Notes: a model not told the origin generated them from the letters alone. A stretch of 64,000 nucleotides of DNA from a bacterium (GCA_029933125.1 JAOZOU010000001.1:1-64000), one strand, 5' to 3'. Positions 45,449 through 55,477 are shown, counted from the stretch's first letter. Program-made: numbers and translations.

Positions 45449-46833
45449 AACGCTACCTCCGGATTTCGCTTTATGAAAATCCCATCACCCTGATCACCGA
45501 GGAATTCGCCATCCTTCTGGATGACTCTTCCGCGCAGCACGGTAAGGCCTGGAAAGCCTCTCAACTTCCATCCATCATACGGAGAGTAATCGCAGCGCAT
45601 ATGAAGACGCTGGGGCTTTATGGTAACTTCACGCTCAGGATCTATGACAATGATATCAGCATCACTACCAACTCTGATCGTACCCTTGCGCGGATAGAGA
45701 CCAAAAATCATAGCAGGGTTTGCACAAAGAGACCTTACAAAGGTCGTCTCGTCGATTCTTCCGGCCATCAATCCGTGCGTAAAAACGATGGGTAGGAGCG
45801 TTTCAATGCCCGGAAGTCCAAAAAGCATCTTCCTGAAATCACCTTGCCATGTATCTTTTTGCTTTCTCGTAAATGAGCAGTGGTCAGTTGCAAGTGTCTG
45901 CACAGACCCCATCTCAAGCGCTTCCCAAAGATATTCGTTATCATCATGACTTCTCAAGGGTGGGCATGTGGCATAGCGATGTCCGTAGCGTCCTTTGAGC
46001 AATGAATCAGTCAAAGTGAGAAACTGAGGACATGTCTCCGCTGTGGCTGGATAGCCTTGACTTTGCCACTCTTCGACAATGGCGCAACCTTCAGCTGTCG
46101 AAAGGTGGAAGATATGGACCCTTGCATCCCACAGCGAGGCGAGATATATAGCCCTCTGGACTGCCTCGGCTTCGGTGAAGTCGGGACGAGTAAGTGCATG
46201 CTGGATGGCTCCTTTCTTTCTGGTTACAACTGCTCTTCGAACGAGCGTTGATATGATATGAGGATTCTCAGCATGTAGGCCAATCACAGCACCAAGCTTT
46301 GAGGCTTGCTCGAAGCACTCAAAGAGCATCCCATCATCAGCCATCCATCCTCTCTCAGCATAGATCATATATAGTTTAAAGCTGCTAATACCCTGCCTCA
46401 CAACTTTGGTCATCTCTTTTCGCACGCGGTCATTCCAGTGAGTGATTGCGCAGTGAAGGCTAAAGTCAACAGCGGACTTGGCTTGCGCCACACCCCTCCG
46501 CTCTGCTATAGCCTCAAGTAGAGATCCACCTCTTTTCTGAGTTGCAAAATCGATTAGGGTTGTTACTCCTCCAAAGGCGGCAGCAACTGAGCCAGAGGCA
46601 AAATCATCACATGAGACTGTCCTTCCAACCGGGAGTTCAAGATGTACATGACTGTCAATGACCCCTGGCATAACAATTTTGTTGGAGGCATCTATGATCT
46701 CCTCAGCAGGAGGTAAGGCTCTCGAATCACCGATGAAGGCGATCTTTCCTGCCTTTACACCAATCGAGGCATGCATCGAACCTGTCTCGGTCAATATCCT
46801 CCCATTGGTTATCATTAGATCCAGTCTTGCCAC
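45445..46833 (-). CDS. Dihydropyrimidinase/D-hydantoinase family amidohydrolase
   Basis: MPGVIDSHVHLELPVGRTVSCDDFASGSVAAAFGGVTTLIDFATQ; SFKLYMIYAERGWMADD; GLHAENPHII; LATDHCSF. Confidence 0.92.
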   Translation of the reverse strand: MARLDLMITNGRILTETGSMHASIGVKAGKIAFIGDSRALPPAEEIIDASNKIVMPGVIDSHVHLELPVGRTVSCDDFASGSVAAAFGGVTTLIDFATQKRGGSLLEAIAERRGVAQAKSAVDFSLHCAITHWNDRVRKEMTKVVRQGISSFKLYMIYAERGWMADDGMLFECFEQASKLGAVIGLHAENPHIISTLVRRAVVTRKKGAIQHALTRPDFTEAEAVQRAIYLASLWDARVHIFHLSTAEGCAIVEEWQSQGYPATAETCPQFLTLTDSLLKGRYGHRYATCPPLRSHDDNEYLWEALEMGSVQTLATDHCSFTRKQKDTWQGDFRKMLFGLPGIETLLPIVFTHGLMAGRIDETTFVRSLCANPAMIFGLYPRKGTIRVGSDADIIVIDPEREVTIKPQRLHMRCDYSPYDGWKLRGFPGLTVLRGRVIQKDGEFLGDQGDGIFIKRNPEVAF

Positions 46834-46872
46834 TTTCGCCTCCTGAGTCAGCCTGGATTAGAAAGGTGCGAG

Positions 46873-47097
46873 CTAGCCTCCACTCACCGGGGCGATAAGT
46901 TCAACTGTGGAGCCATCATTCAGTTGGGTATCAAAATCACCGAGAGTCCCATCAACAACCACCAGCATAACGAGGTCACTACTTATGCCAAGAGCATCAA
47001 GGAGATCACTAACCCTGGATGCTTCCTCCAAAGTAACCTTACCAGAAGCCGGTATCGCTGGGGATAGATGTGAGCTTGCCCTTATACCAACTTCCAC
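46873..47097 (-). CDS. MoaD/ThiS-like ubiquitin-fold sulfur carrier
   Basis: 74 aa, ends STVELIAPVSGG (C-terminal GG); VMLVVVDGTLGDFDTQLNDG. Confidence 0.78.
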   Translation of the reverse strand: MEVGIRASSHLSPAIPASGKVTLEEASRVSDLLDALGISSDLVMLVVVDGTLGDFDTQLNDGSTVELIAPVSGG

Positions 47098-47158
47098 CTG
47101 CTAACCCTCCATAACCAAGAATGCTATCATGCGACAGTAATTGAGTCAATCAGGTGAG

Positions 47159-49255
47159 CTAGCGGTCAACAGCAAAAAGGGTCTGCTCCACTGCTCGATC
47201 GGACTCGCCGATTATCCTGGCTCTTGCGACTAAGAGATATATCCCCGGGGCAAGATCGCCATCAAAGATAAAATCGCTAAGATCGATATTTGCGTTATAG
47301 CCAATTTCGAAATCTTTGAAAACATTGGTGAGCTTGAGCTTTCCCTCACCTATCATTCTACCTGTGATATCGAACACCGAAATCTCCAGAACTGCAATGG
47401 GATCGGTCTCACGATAGAGAATCTCAAAGGCAAGCTTTGCTGATCTAACATCGGTGAGGGGATTGGGATACACATGGAGCTTATCGAAGACGAGATGCTC
47501 AGGCATGACAGTCTGCTCCACATGTGTTTCATTGTTTCCAAGATCGGATTCGATACCTTCGACAATCGGAAGAAGTACGAAGGTTAAGGTCAGATCCCCA
47601 TAGAATCCCTCGGCGAGCTGCCATGAGGCTACAAGATCGCTGCTCATACCCTTTGCCAGAAAGATCTCGAGAGTATCATCGTAGACCAGTCTGCCAGATT
47701 GTCTTTCCCCTTCCCATATCTCGAGGCTATAGGGCACAGGCTCGCGCATGGAGCCTCCCAGATTGGTGGCACGTATTTTGGCAGTAACCTCACTTCCTTC
47801 AACCAGGGGTTCACCCCAGTCACGCCCTGGCCAGTTCAGCTCTATGCTCGAGGGCGAAAGTGCGATATCGCTTAAGGAATCCTCACCAACGGTGGCGAAT
47901 TGACTCATAAAATCGGTTACCAATCTGATCACATCGCAGACCTGACCGATGTCCACATTGCCAAGGGTATCGGATGTTGTGTGATAGTAGGGATAGGCAG
48001 GTACCCCACTCTCCTCAGTACGATCATTAAGCATAATCCCGGGAATTCCTTGTGCCCAGAAGGATGCATGATCACTGTTGTAAATGCCAGTACGATTCTT
48101 CCCCACGAGTGGAAGGCTGAAAGAAGAATCGGCACAAGAAGTTAGAAGCGCGGCAAGCCAAGCAGATTTCCAATCATAGGTTATCTCGATCAATTTAGAA
48201 GGTTGAGCATACCCCAGCATATCAAAATTGATAACGCCGATTATGGAGTCTGCCTGAGACAGATGGTTGACATAGTAAGAACTTCCAAGAAGTCCCTGCT
48301 CTTCGCCCGAGAAGGCGATGAACTTGAGACCTACATCAAGATCAACATTGGCAAGCAGACGGGCGCATTCAAGAACCGCGACCACGCCGCTACCATTATC
48401 ATCCGATCCAGGTGCAGGATCGGTTTGCCAATCCCAGTCGGCCTCACGATAAGCTGTTGCGTCGTAGTGAGCACAGATGACATAGCTAGCACTGGTTCGC
48501 CTGCCCGGTCTCGAAGCTATTATGTTTACAAGATGCTTTCCATGAGGGCAGAGCGATATCTCAAAGTGCATCGTATCAACTGACCATGCAGGATCACTGA
48601 GATAGGTCCGCAAAAGATTGGTGAGAAAAGGAACAACCTCATCGTAGGTTTCACTTCGGCAGGAGTATCGCGTCTTGTAGGTCTGGCTCGAGGAGTCAAA
48701 GCAGAGGAAAGTGAGATTCTCGAGGACGTTTAAGGTATCAACCTCTGCAATCTGCGGCTCTGCCAATCTCTCTGGAAGCCGTTCTTTCCTCGAAAGAAGC
48801 TTCCTCGATAAGACCTCACCGAAGGATGGCTCAAGTAAACGTTTAAGGGGAGTCCACTGAATAGGCGAAACAATCAAGCCCTCCCTCCTCATATCCTCAA
48901 CAGCATCGGTTTTCGCTGCAAGCACCCAGGTTCCCGGTCTCGAAAAGTAGATTACCACATTGGATCTTGTGTCAAGGCTCTGCTTGCTCACACCATGTGC
49001 AATCCACATGGGAACGTCAGGCTTATCTCCAACTATACGCAACTCACGCCGAAGGCTGCCTTTGCTATCAGAGGGGACCACCACAAGAACTGACTCAGCA
49101 CTTACAATAAAAGCTGGAAAATCCCCAAGTTCGGCACTCTCATCCGTGACAATTCCAACAACAGCAAGCACTGAGTCCCTGTCAGTGCCTGCGCAATGGA
49201 CAATAGCTGGAAAGAGCAGGACATAACACGCAATAACGAAAACAAGTTTTCTCAT
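47159..49255 (-). CDS. Secreted M28-family peptidase with C-terminal sorting-like domain
   Basis: ASYVICAHYDATAYREADWDWQTDPAPGSDDNGSGVVAVLECARLL; FIAFSGEEQGLLGSSYYVNHL; YHTTSDTLGNVD; start MRKLVF at 49255. Confidence 0.9.
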   Translation of the reverse strand: MRKLVFVIACYVLLFPAIVHCAGTDRDSVLAVVGIVTDESAELGDFPAFIVSAESVLVVVPSDSKGSLRRELRIVGDKPDVPMWIAHGVSKQSLDTRSNVVIYFSRPGTWVLAAKTDAVEDMRREGLIVSPIQWTPLKRLLEPSFGEVLSRKLLSRKERLPERLAEPQIAEVDTLNVLENLTFLCFDSSSQTYKTRYSCRSETYDEVVPFLTNLLRTYLSDPAWSVDTMHFEISLCPHGKHLVNIIASRPGRRTSASYVICAHYDATAYREADWDWQTDPAPGSDDNGSGVVAVLECARLLANVDLDVGLKFIAFSGEEQGLLGSSYYVNHLSQADSIIGVINFDMLGYAQPSKLIEITYDWKSAWLAALLTSCADSSFSLPLVGKNRTGIYNSDHASFWAQGIPGIMLNDRTEESGVPAYPYYHTTSDTLGNVDIGQVCDVIRLVTDFMSQFATVGEDSLSDIALSPSSIELNWPGRDWGEPLVEGSEVTAKIRATNLGGSMREPVPYSLEIWEGERQSGRLVYDDTLEIFLAKGMSSDLVASWQLAEGFYGDLTLTFVLLPIVEGIESDLGNNETHVEQTVMPEHLVFDKLHVYPNPLTDVRSAKLAFEILYRETDPIAVLEISVFDITGRMIGEGKLKLTNVFKDFEIGYNANIDLSDFIFDGDLAPGIYLLVARARIIGESDRAVEQTLFAVDR

Positions 49256-50439
49256 CTTTCCCTCAATGTTAAGCATCCCCTAACTGGACAAACGCTGACA
49301 CAAAGACCGCAACCAACGCATCTATCTTCATCGATATGGGGCAATCTGTCTTCAGAGACCTTTATAGCCTGATGTCCACCATCTCTGCAAGCAACATAGC
49401 ACCGCCCGTCCCGGAGACAAATCTCCTCATCAATGTGGGCAACAACCCTGTAATCCCTCGAAAGCTCCTCATGCCTGGTAATGTTGGGAAGGCTTTTACC
49501 TACAAGTCCTTCGGGAGATGTCATGCCTTTGGATTCGAGATAATAGGAAAGACCATCAATAAGATCTTCGATTATCGAATAACCCCACTTCATGACAGCT
49601 GTACACAACTGAACATTGCGTGCACCGGCAAGCATGAACTCAACAGCGTCCTGCCAGGTTGTCACCCCCCCAACACCTGAGATGTCTATCTCCACATTTT
49701 TCGCAATCTCAGCCACGCACTTCAGAGCAATTGGTTTTATGGGTGGCCCAGAATATCCTCCATAGGTTGAGAGCCCGGCAACTGAAGGAATAACCTTCAT
49801 AGTCTCAATGTCGATTCCGACTAAAGCCTTTACAGTATTTATCGCGCATACTCCATCGGCACCGCTCCTCTTGACAGCTCTGGCGATATCGACAATATCT
49901 GTGACGTTGGGAGTCAACTTGATAACAACCGGAATCTTCACAGCTTGCTTCACCCAGCTAGCAGTCCTCTCAGTAAGCTCGGCATTCTGGCCGATGACCG
50001 AGCCCATACCTCTCTCAGGCATACCATGGGGACAGCTGAAGCTGCATTCAATCATGTCTGCTCCTGCCCCTTCAACACGGCGAGCTGCTTCCTGCCAGTC
50101 TTCCTTCGACGATGCCATTATGCTGGCTATGACCACATTCTTAGGATAGCGCTTCTTGAGCCTTTCTATATCCTGTTCCCATTCCTTTAGTGGACGGTCC
50201 GAAATCAGGTCGATGTTTTCCATTCCAAGCAGGCGTTCACCTTCATGGTCGAGACCAACAATCATCGGATAGACAAGGTTGACCTCTTCACGTTCAACAG
50301 CCATGGTCTTAAGAACAGCAGAAGACCATCCTGCATCGAAAGCTCGTTCGACCATCTCACCTGTTCCAGTAGATGGGCTAGCCGCCAGCGTGAAAGGATC
50401 CGGAAACTCAACTCCACAGAAGCTTAATCTCAGATCCAT
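49252..50439 (-). CDS. preA: NAD-dependent dihydropyrimidine dehydrogenase subunit PreA-like
   Basis: Dihydroorotate dehydrogenase-like barrel (DMIECSFSCPHGMPERGMGSVIGQ; VVIKLTPNVTDI; GVGGVTTWQDAVEFMLAGARNVQLCTAVM) plus C-terminal ferredoxin RCVGCGLCVSVCPVRGC. Confidence 0.9.
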   Translation of the reverse strand: MDLRLSFCGVEFPDPFTLAASPSTGTGEMVERAFDAGWSSAVLKTMAVEREEVNLVYPMIVGLDHEGERLLGMENIDLISDRPLKEWEQDIERLKKRYPKNVVIASIMASSKEDWQEAARRVEGAGADMIECSFSCPHGMPERGMGSVIGQNAELTERTASWVKQAVKIPVVIKLTPNVTDIVDIARAVKRSGADGVCAINTVKALVGIDIETMKVIPSVAGLSTYGGYSGPPIKPIALKCVAEIAKNVEIDISGVGGVTTWQDAVEFMLAGARNVQLCTAVMKWGYSIIEDLIDGLSYYLESKGMTSPEGLVGKSLPNITRHEELSRDYRVVAHIDEEICLRDGRCYVACRDGGHQAIKVSEDRLPHIDEDRCVGCGLCVSVCPVRGCLTLRER

Positions 50440-51731
50440 TATGCCTGCCTCATAAGGAACATGGAAATAGCCCTTGCAGCTTTGAGACCATCAGCCACTG
50501 CTTCAACAACAAGTCCCTTTGGGCGAACAAGATCACCACCAGCAAAAATCCCTTCCTCAGCAGTCATCATTGTATTCTCATCAATCCTAAGCCTTCCGCC
50601 ATCAAGTGTGAGGTTGAAATTTGCTTTCAGCCAGGAGGCATCAGGCATTCGCCCGATTGCCAGAACGATGTGGTCAAAATCGATGCTGAATTCGCTTCCC
50701 GATACGGGAAGAGGTTTTGGCCTACCCGATTCATCCACAGGACCTGGTCGAGTTCTTACGAGCAGGAGCCTCTTTCGATCCTCCCGGGATAAGATCCGCA
50801 AAGGAGCCACATTGAATTCAAACTTCACTCCACCGATCAGGGCTTCCTCAACCTGATGCTCAAAAGCTGGCATCTCTTCACGTCCACGCCTGTAGAGGAC
50901 GGTTACATCACTTTCGGTATGAAGCTTCAGCGAAAGAGCAACGTCACAGGCGGTATTACCTCCTCCTATCACCCCGATTTTCCCCTTGAGTCCACCCAAG
51001 CTCTCATCACCATGAGCGAGGTCGGAGAGTAATTTGAAACCATCAACTGCTGCATCGCTACCTTCCAAGGGAATTGTTGTTGGCTGCCAGAGACCTGTTG
51101 CAAGAAATATTGCAGCGAATCCGTCGGAATGAAGTCGAGTCTTGCTGAGATGGGCTGGATCGATTTTCTTGCGAACCTCGATACCGCTCAGGGCATAGTC
51201 GAGCTCAGCCTCAACGATATCTCTATCTACCCTGTGAGGTGGAATTGCAGATGTGAGAAGACCACCCGCTTGATTTCCCCTCTCGAAGACAACAGCACAA
51301 ACATCAGCACGCTTGAGATAGTAGGCGCAGGCAATGCCAGCTGGCCCCGAGCCAATGATTGCAACCTTGGTTTGAGGCGATGGTTCTTTCACCTTGGGGA
51401 ATGCATGGCTTCCGAAGACGAATGCTGAAAGTTGCAAATCCCGTATCCTTATTCCAGCACCTACCCTATTTAGCACACATGCTTCTTCACACAGCTTGCC
51501 CCTGGGACATGTCATGCCGCATGTACCAGCAAGAACATTGTTCGCAACTATCTTTCTGAGTGCTCCAGCAAAGTCGCCAAAGCGTATGCGCCTTATGAAA
51601 GTGGCAACACGCACACCCGCAGGACAGGCTCTCTCACAGGGAGCTTCGTAACATGCAAGGCATCTCGAGGCTTCGATTATCGCCTGATCTTTGCTGGACG
51701 TGCGTAGTGCAAGTGAATGGCCTGGTTTCAT
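50439..51731 (-). CDS. preT: PreT-like FAD/NAD(P) oxidoreductase (GltD-like)
   Basis: EASRCLACYEAPCERACPAGVRVATFIRRIRFGDFAGALRKIVANNVLAGTCGMTCPRGKLCEEACV; IIGSGPAGIACAYYLKRADV. Confidence 0.88.
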   Translation of the reverse strand: MKPGHSLALRTSSKDQAIIEASRCLACYEAPCERACPAGVRVATFIRRIRFGDFAGALRKIVANNVLAGTCGMTCPRGKLCEEACVLNRVGAGIRIRDLQLSAFVFGSHAFPKVKEPSPQTKVAIIGSGPAGIACAYYLKRADVCAVVFERGNQAGGLLTSAIPPHRVDRDIVEAELDYALSGIEVRKKIDPAHLSKTRLHSDGFAAIFLATGLWQPTTIPLEGSDAAVDGFKLLSDLAHGDESLGGLKGKIGVIGGGNTACDVALSLKLHTESDVTVLYRRGREEMPAFEHQVEEALIGGVKFEFNVAPLRILSREDRKRLLLVRTRPGPVDESGRPKPLPVSGSEFSIDFDHIVLAIGRMPDASWLKANFNLTLDGGRLRIDENTMMTAEEGIFAGGDLVRPKGLVVEAVADGLKAARAISMFLMRQA

Positions 51732-53572
51732 TTTAGCCCATAGTAGAAAAGCAAGTTCTTGGTTTCGGAACTCTCCTCATAAGATGTCCTGTCGAATTTC
51801 AATGCAAACCGACCTATCCTTTGATGCCGATAGGATAATCTAACATACCATCTCGAGCCATCGCTTCGCAAGACCTGCATTGTTGGATAGTAGGGAAGGC
51901 CAGGTTCGAACTGGTAAATACGAGCCGCATAGTCTTCAACCGTAAAGGCATAAATCCCCGTCTGTATTCTCAAGTCTCCTTTTTCAAAGGTGAAATCAAA
52001 TCTTAGAAGCTCACTCTGTGAGCTTGTGCGGGCTGGCTCTTCCTCACTCGCTCCTATATGCTCATATCTCACCCTCATCTCAAACCCTGACCTTGGTCTA
52101 TAGGCAAGCTCAATACGGCTGCGTAGTCTCTCAGTATGCGAGGCTTCATCGCTTCGTTTGAGCTTCTCATCAAGACAAAGCACCAGCCTTTGGGTGTCAA
52201 ATCTAACATTGACAAAGGATTCAGAACCTGAGCGCTTTAAGGCTTGGGGGCGACTCTGGCTGTGAACATCGTTACCGATACGAAGAAGAGCTTTTGCATA
52301 GGGCTCAAAAGAGAAAAGCATGAAGAGCCCGGTCTCGCCATCACCGATGTTTGAATAGTAGGCAAAAGATCCTTGATGCCTGTTGAAGAAACCGTTCTCG
52401 TAATGTCTTGCTATTGCGAACGCTTCGGTTGTCTTACCTCTGACCAGCAAGCCACCGAGGTACGCTTTCTTGCCAGTGCCTGACGTCGCGAACTCGCCAA
52501 AAAAACTGTTCGAACGCGTTCCATAGGCAAAGTCGATGCCACCCATAATATGGTTTGTTCGAGAAACCTTGCCCGACCATGCGGGAGCGAAGTCATGGTC
52601 ATAGTGTGCTAGCGAGAGATTGCCTTGAAGGCGAAATTTCGAACGCTCAAGTTGAATAACCGCCCCCAAGAGATTTTCACGAACCGCATCCTTTGCTGTG
52701 AGATCGGATTGTGATGTATGATTTCCTGAAATTGGAAAAGACGTGATGTTTCCATTCTCGTCAAGCCTAGCATCGACTTTGGCTGAAGATGCAACAATGC
52801 AAACTTTTCCCATGTGGAGTGACCTCGAAAAAGCTAGCCCACGAAGCATGAGATTCTCTTGGGTCGATGTATAGGGTTTAAGCCTCGCAGTGCTGCTTGT
52901 ATAGCGCCAGGGTGCTACGAAGCTCGGTGAGTATCCATATGGACCACCAAAGACTAGTCCGTGCCCTGAAACCAAAAGGAAATCACCCAAAATTACGTTT
53001 GTGCCGCTGTGGTTTAAGGTAATGTGATATGATTGAAAATCGTTTAGACTCTTCTCTCCACTATCCTTCTCAAGGGTGAAGCCAGTTGTGAAAAATCGTC
53101 CATCGATCTCGCCTCTAAGATAGGTCTTTACCTGATTGCGATTCTCAAGCGGAAGATTTGCCGAAAGCCTCATCCGTGCGGCTGGGGAGATGGCTGGCTT
53201 CGCCTTCTTGGGCTTCTCGAAAATAACAAAGGGGCTGAGTAAGGCAATGGTTCTTGGACTAAGTTCTTTGATCTTTCGCAGGTCAGCAAAGCAATGGAGC
53301 TCGCCCTTGCTTCTCAGGCTAACTATCTCACTGGCTACCTGAGGGCTAATCCAGGGAAGCGAAGCTATCTCTTCCTCGTCAGCCACGAGCAGATTGACTG
53401 GCTGTCTCGCTGTGACATCGAGGAGTGAGAGAACTTGAAGGTAGGAATTCTCATCCTCAACGTCGCCAAGGATTTCCTCATAGCTGGTAGAAGGATTGCC
53501 TGCGAATGCACTGCCCGCGATGAGAAGCATAGCAGCAAAGACAGGCTTCTTGAGATCTAGCAGCCCAAACAT
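51728..53572 (-). CDS. Helix-hairpin-helix protein with predicted beta-barrel (paralogue of 4342-6783)
   Basis: HhH: NLLVADEEEIASLPWISPQVASEIVSLRSKGELHCFADLRKIKELS; VILGDFLLVSGHGLVFG parallels YVGDYLVGFGQGLVM of the other protein. Confidence 0.65.
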   Translation of the reverse strand: MFGLLDLKKPVFAAMLLIAGSAFAGNPSTSYEEILGDVEDENSYLQVLSLLDVTARQPVNLLVADEEEIASLPWISPQVASEIVSLRSKGELHCFADLRKIKELSPRTIALLSPFVIFEKPKKAKPAISPAARMRLSANLPLENRNQVKTYLRGEIDGRFFTTGFTLEKDSGEKSLNDFQSYHITLNHSGTNVILGDFLLVSGHGLVFGGPYGYSPSFVAPWRYTSSTARLKPYTSTQENLMLRGLAFSRSLHMGKVCIVASSAKVDARLDENGNITSFPISGNHTSQSDLTAKDAVRENLLGAVIQLERSKFRLQGNLSLAHYDHDFAPAWSGKVSRTNHIMGGIDFAYGTRSNSFFGEFATSGTGKKAYLGGLLVRGKTTEAFAIARHYENGFFNRHQGSFAYYSNIGDGETGLFMLFSFEPYAKALLRIGNDVHSQSRPQALKRSGSESFVNVRFDTQRLVLCLDEKLKRSDEASHTERLRSRIELAYRPRSGFEMRVRYEHIGASEEEPARTSSQSELLRFDFTFEKGDLRIQTGIYAFTVEDYAARIYQFEPGLPYYPTMQVLRSDGSRWYVRLSYRHQRIGRFALKFDRTSYEESSETKNLLFYYGLK

Positions 53573-53580
53573 GCTTCAAA

Positions 53581-54384
53581 TCAGCCCTGCCTTCTAAGGT
53601 GATAGACACAAACCTCAGGATAGCAGAGAAATCTCAATGGGAAAATATTTGTTCCTACGCCTCGGGTAACGCTCAGAAAAAAGTGGTCAGGTCGATAGAG
53701 TCCCCCTATGTACCTACTGCGGTATGCGTATGGGAATACATTGACAATTTGGCGCAATCCAAACTGTCCTCCGTGTGTGTGGCCAGAGAATACCATAGCG
53801 ACTCTTTTTTCCTCAAGTTCCCAAAGCAGGCTGTCAGGGTGGAAATGGGTAAGTACAAGAATCGGTTTGGTACCTTCAACACCTTTGAAAGCAAGGTCCA
53901 GATCTTCCCTGTGGGTGACTGGATCGTCAAGCCCAACAAGGATGAAGTCGCCACAGTCAACACTCTCATTGATGAGGAAGGTATAATTGGGCGCTATCTT
54001 TTCAATGTCGCCATTATGAAGTTGGTTAAGTATTTCGAAATCAGCATTTCCGAGCACAACATAGATACCCTGCTTTGCTCTTAGACCGCAAAGCAGACGA
54101 AGACAGGTTTCGACATCTCTGTCACGCTTGAGGAGATCACCTGTGACAAAGACAAAGTCGGGGTTATAGCGAGAAACTATGTCAACCACTTTTCTTTCGC
54201 GCAGCCCATAGCGGACGGTATGAAAGTCAGCAACATGAATAATAGTTAAGTCGTGGTGAAGACCTCCAAGCGTTAGAGTACGCTCGCTAACCCTCACAAT
54301 GTGAGGCTCAATGAGCCCTGAGTAGAAAAGAAAAATTGCAATGCCAGCGACAAGAAATCGCTTTTTTCTTCCCAAAGGAGTCAT
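53581..54384 (-). CDS. Metallophosphoesterase (YaeI-like), membrane-anchored
   Basis: IIHVADFHTVRYG, FVTGDLLKRDRD, VLGNADFE, LTHFHPD, FSGHTHGGQFG. Confidence 0.9.
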   Translation of the reverse strand: MTPLGRKKRFLVAGIAIFLFYSGLIEPHIVRVSERTLTLGGLHHDLTIIHVADFHTVRYGLRERKVVDIVSRYNPDFVFVTGDLLKRDRDVETCLRLLCGLRAKQGIYVVLGNADFEILNQLHNGDIEKIAPNYTFLINESVDCGDFILVGLDDPVTHREDLDLAFKGVEGTKPILVLTHFHPDSLLWELEEKRVAMVFSGHTHGGQFGLRQIVNVFPYAYRSRYIGGLYRPDHFFLSVTRGVGTNIFPLRFLCYPEVCVYHLRRQG

Positions 54385-54405
54385 TTCCAGGGCAAGCTAA
54401 CACAG

Positions 54406-54431
54406 CAAGCCCTGTGGGTCAACAGGGCTTG
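54406..54431. terminator. Terminator-like perfect 10-bp hairpin
   Basis: CAAGCCCTGT-gggtca-ACAGGGCTTG in intergenic space; no strong T-tract on either strand. Confidence 0.4.
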
Positions 54432-54610
54432 GTCACTAACTCTGTAGCACAAGTGGGATAGGGTGAGTAGAAGCTTAAGGCGCTGGAGTCTCCCACCCAC
54501 CCAATCGCATCCCTCTCGCGTCATCGGTCTTCAACTTGGGTGCGAAGTCAATTCGCTTGATGTCTGAATGGCGCAAAATAACAGTTTGCATTCCCGATGT
54601 CGATGTAGCA

Positions 54611-55477
54611 TTACCATTGGTATGTGCATCCAATTTCATGTGTTGTACCGATATCCGGCTCAAGGCTTGAGCCAATGTTGAAACCGAATCTTGCGTAGGA
54701 GATTCCAATACCTCCAGCGAATTCGGTGGGAGCCGACTTTGCTCCGCACCTCAGGAATATATGGCTACCCAGACCTAACTCGAGCCCACTTGATACCGAG
54801 GTTGCCTCACCCGCAACCTTGCCGACTTCAAAGCCGAAGGCGAGGCTGGGATTGAGCTTTATTCCGAGTCCGAGCCTCATGGCAACAGGGCACTCATCCA
54901 ATCCCAGAGTGTGCAATCCGAGGGGATTTCTTGCCTCGAGGAAGAGCCTGAGATCTGAGGGGAGGTTCACAACGAGCATCACATCGGGAAGAACAATGCC
55001 CCCGAGATACTCCCCGTCAAACCTCACACTACCCAAACGTATGGTGGGCCAGAAGGCAAGTTCCCCAAAATCGAAACAATATTTGATTTCTATCGTATCC
55101 TCACTGTAGCCGAGGGCAGCTAGACGGTAGTAGCACAGTCCCAATCTTGTTCTTGCACTCTTGAGATAGAGCCAAAGCCCTGAGAAAGAGATCTCACTGA
55201 TTCCGAAGGGCTTGTATGTGAAAATACCTACGCAGCTCGTGGAGGAATCACAGCCCACCTCTGGATGGAGTGCACTTGCCTTGGTGCTTATGAACCCAAT
55301 GCATGCAGTCGTAAGTGAGCCTCGCATTGAAGCATCAAAGGGAATGATCTCAAAACTGGCTTGGGCACTTGGGACAAAGCATGAAAAGATCAAAAGAAAG
55401 ATTAGAAGCAAGAATAGTGCAAACAACCAATGGGTGGAAATGGGGACGTGATGGCTTGAGCCAGTTGACTTTGCCAT
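54611..55477 (-). CDS. Hypothetical secreted/outer-membrane protein
   Basis: Strong hydrophobic signal (LFALFLLLIFLLIFSCFVPSAQA); beta-rich; FGFNIGSSLEPDIGTTHEIGCTYQW C-terminus. Start uncertain (ORF to 55576; MAKSTG at 55477). Confidence 0.5.
   Translation of the reverse strand: MAKSTGSSHHVPISTHWLFALFLLLIFLLIFSCFVPSAQASFEIIPFDASMRGSLTTACIGFISTKASALHPEVGCDSSTSCVGIFTYKPFGISEISFSGLWLYLKSARTRLGLCYYRLAALGYSEDTIEIKYCFDFGELAFWPTIRLGSVRFDGEYLGGIVLPDVMLVVNLPSDLRLFLEARNPLGLHTLGLDECPVAMRLGLGIKLNPSLAFGFEVGKVAGEATSVSSGLELGLGSHIFLRCGAKSAPTEFAGGIGISYARFGFNIGSSLEPDIGTTHEIGCTYQW

Noticed and set aside
35624-46833. Possible selenocysteine-containing ORFs in the selenium-associated island
   Set aside because: All island CDSs read through to normal stops with conserved cysteines or expected residues; no in-frame TGA or SECIS-like element could be supported.
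54475-54708. 77-aa minus-strand ORF overlapping the 3' end of 54611-55477
   Set aside because: No recognisable motif or convincing ribosome-binding site; partly overlaps a better-supported gene in another frame.
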